A stretch of DNA of 50,517 nucleotides. It comes from Clostridia bacterium (lineage in GTDB: Bacteria; Bacillota; Clostridia; Oscillospirales; Acutalibacteraceae). Both the position numbers and the translations under genes were made by a program. The notes under the pieces were generated by a model that had not been told where the DNA came from, did no database searches, and saw only the letters and a program-made list of their open reading frames with translations. Where the stretch lies: the NCBI GenBank assembly GCA_017521925.1, contig JAFXBG010000011.1, positions 1 to 50,517 of the forward strand. The letters are read 5' to 3'. Shown piece by piece: positions 49,879 to 50,517 of the stretch (the stretch's first letter is position 1; every line of letters begins with the position of its first letter).

Positions 49879-50517
49879 ATGAAAATTCTTGTTATTAATG
49901 CAGGCAGCTCTTCTCTTAAATATCAGCTTTTTGATATGGATAACGAGCAGATGCTCTGTAAAGGTAACTGCGAGCGTATCGGCGGCGAAGGCTCCTTTAT
50001 CGGTCACAAAACTGCTGACGGCAGAGAGATGACCAAGGAAGGCTTTATGCCCGACCATACAGCAGCCTTTAACTTTGTTAAGGATGCTCTTATGGATGCC
50101 GAGTTTGGTGTTATCAAAAACCTCGAAGAGGTTAGTGCAATCGGCCACCGTATAGTTCAGGGTGGTGCTCTTTTCTCTGAGTCCGTTATTGTTGATGAGG
50201 ATGTTGTAAAAGGTATTGAAAGCCTTATTCCTCTTGCACCTTTACATAACAAAGGTCACGTTCAGGCTATCCGTGGCTGTCAGCAGGTATTCGGTGACAC
50301 TGTTCCCGAGGTTGTAGTTTTCGACACAGCTTTCCACTCAACTATGCCTGAGAAAGCATTTATCTATCCTGTTCCTTATGAGTTTTACGAGAAGTACAAG
50401 GTAAGACGTTACGGCTTCCACGGTACTTCCCACAGATATGTATCCGCTGAGCTTGCAAAGAATATCGGCAAGGATATTAAAGACCTTAAGCTTATCACTT
50501 GCCACATTGGTAACGGT
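49879..50517 (+). CDS. ackA: Acetate kinase (3' end outside window)
   Basis: 213 residues visible, about half of the usual 400; the frame is open at the right edge. It interconverts acetyl phosphate and ADP with acetate and ATP, the substrate-level ATP step of acetate fermentation. ILVINAGSSSLKYQLF at the start (phosphate-binding loop), GHRIVQGG near 89-96, VVVFDTAFHSTMP with the catalytic Asp near 146-158, RRYGFHGTSHRYV near 175-187, and HIGNG at the edge. RBS GGAGGAAG lies before the ATG. No pta is seen on this side. Confidence 0.97.
   Translation, partial: MKILVINAGSSSLKYQLFDMDNEQMLCKGNCERIGGEGSFIGHKTADGREMTKEGFMPDHTAAFNFVKDALMDAEFGVIKNLEEVSAIGHRIVQGGALFSESVIVDEDVVKGIESLIPLAPLHNKGHVQAIRGCQQVFGDTVPEVVVFDTAFHSTMPEKAFIYPVPYEFYEKYKVRRYGFHGTSHRYVSAELAKNIGKDIKDLKLITCHIGNG

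Overview
The window looks like chromosome of an anaerobic, fermentative Gram-positive gut or rumen bacterium of the Oscillospiraceae/Ruminococcaceae, most like a starch-using Ruminococcus (R. bromii type). The basis is two secreted proteins with type I dockerins, one of them a large non-catalytic protein rich in starch-binding-like modules; ferredoxin-linked 2-oxoacid chemistry; a T-box leader; AGGAGG-type ribosome sites; TTGACA/TATAAT promoters; and acetate kinase. The genus is an inference. No rRNA, tRNA, CRISPR array, transposase or phage gene was seen.

Layout. 1-7.8 kb: two secreted proteins in one transcript, a Pmp-like beta-helix repeat protein cut by the left edge and a 1630-residue PLD-like / Ig / LamG-like / metallophosphatase / dockerin chimera. 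7.8-11.8 kb: an Old Yellow Enzyme-family Fe-S flavoenzyme coupled to a two-subunit aconitase-X dehydratase. 11.8-15.8 kb: YkgJ-like Cys-cluster protein, membrane-anchored phosphoesterase, and a two-component system. 15.9-20.4 kb: ABC-F ATPase, teichoic-acid-type glycerophosphotransferase, and an ATP-grasp gene broken by one in-frame TAG. 20.5-24.7 kb: a 2-hydroxyacyl-CoA-dehydratase-like reductase and its double ASKHA activase. 24.8-26.1 kb: CPA2 antiporter.

26.2-37.3 kb is the most interesting region. A T-box leader precedes an isopropylmalate-synthase-like protein that lacks the HxH metal site, a fusion of a TIM-barrel isomerase-like domain with an acyl-CoA synthetase, and a branched-chain aminotransferase. 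These run on into a P-loop ATPase, a four-subunit VOR-type 2-oxoacid:ferredoxin oxidoreductase with its own promoter and operator-like repeat, an XRE-cupin regulator and a second acyl-CoA synthetase. Together they could activate branched short-chain fatty acids, reductively carboxylate the CoA esters to 2-oxoacids and transaminate them to Val/Leu/Ile, with expression induced when a branched-chain aminoacyl-tRNA runs short. This is an inference from gene content and the T-box. Ruminococci are known for needing branched-chain volatile acids and for reductive carboxylation.

37.3-50.5 kb: a palindromic repeat, a split chromate-type transporter, a 48-residue Cys/Gly/Asn-rich peptide gene on the minus strand, the dockerin/starch-binding-like protein, a cyclase-family hydrolase, a HAD phosphatase, queH, a PadR/DUF1700/DUF4097 operon with a palindromic operator over its promoter, a convergent HAD/tmcAL pair, and the start of ackA at the right edge. 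None of the 36 intact genes whose end is visible stops with TAG (25 TAA, 11 TGA).
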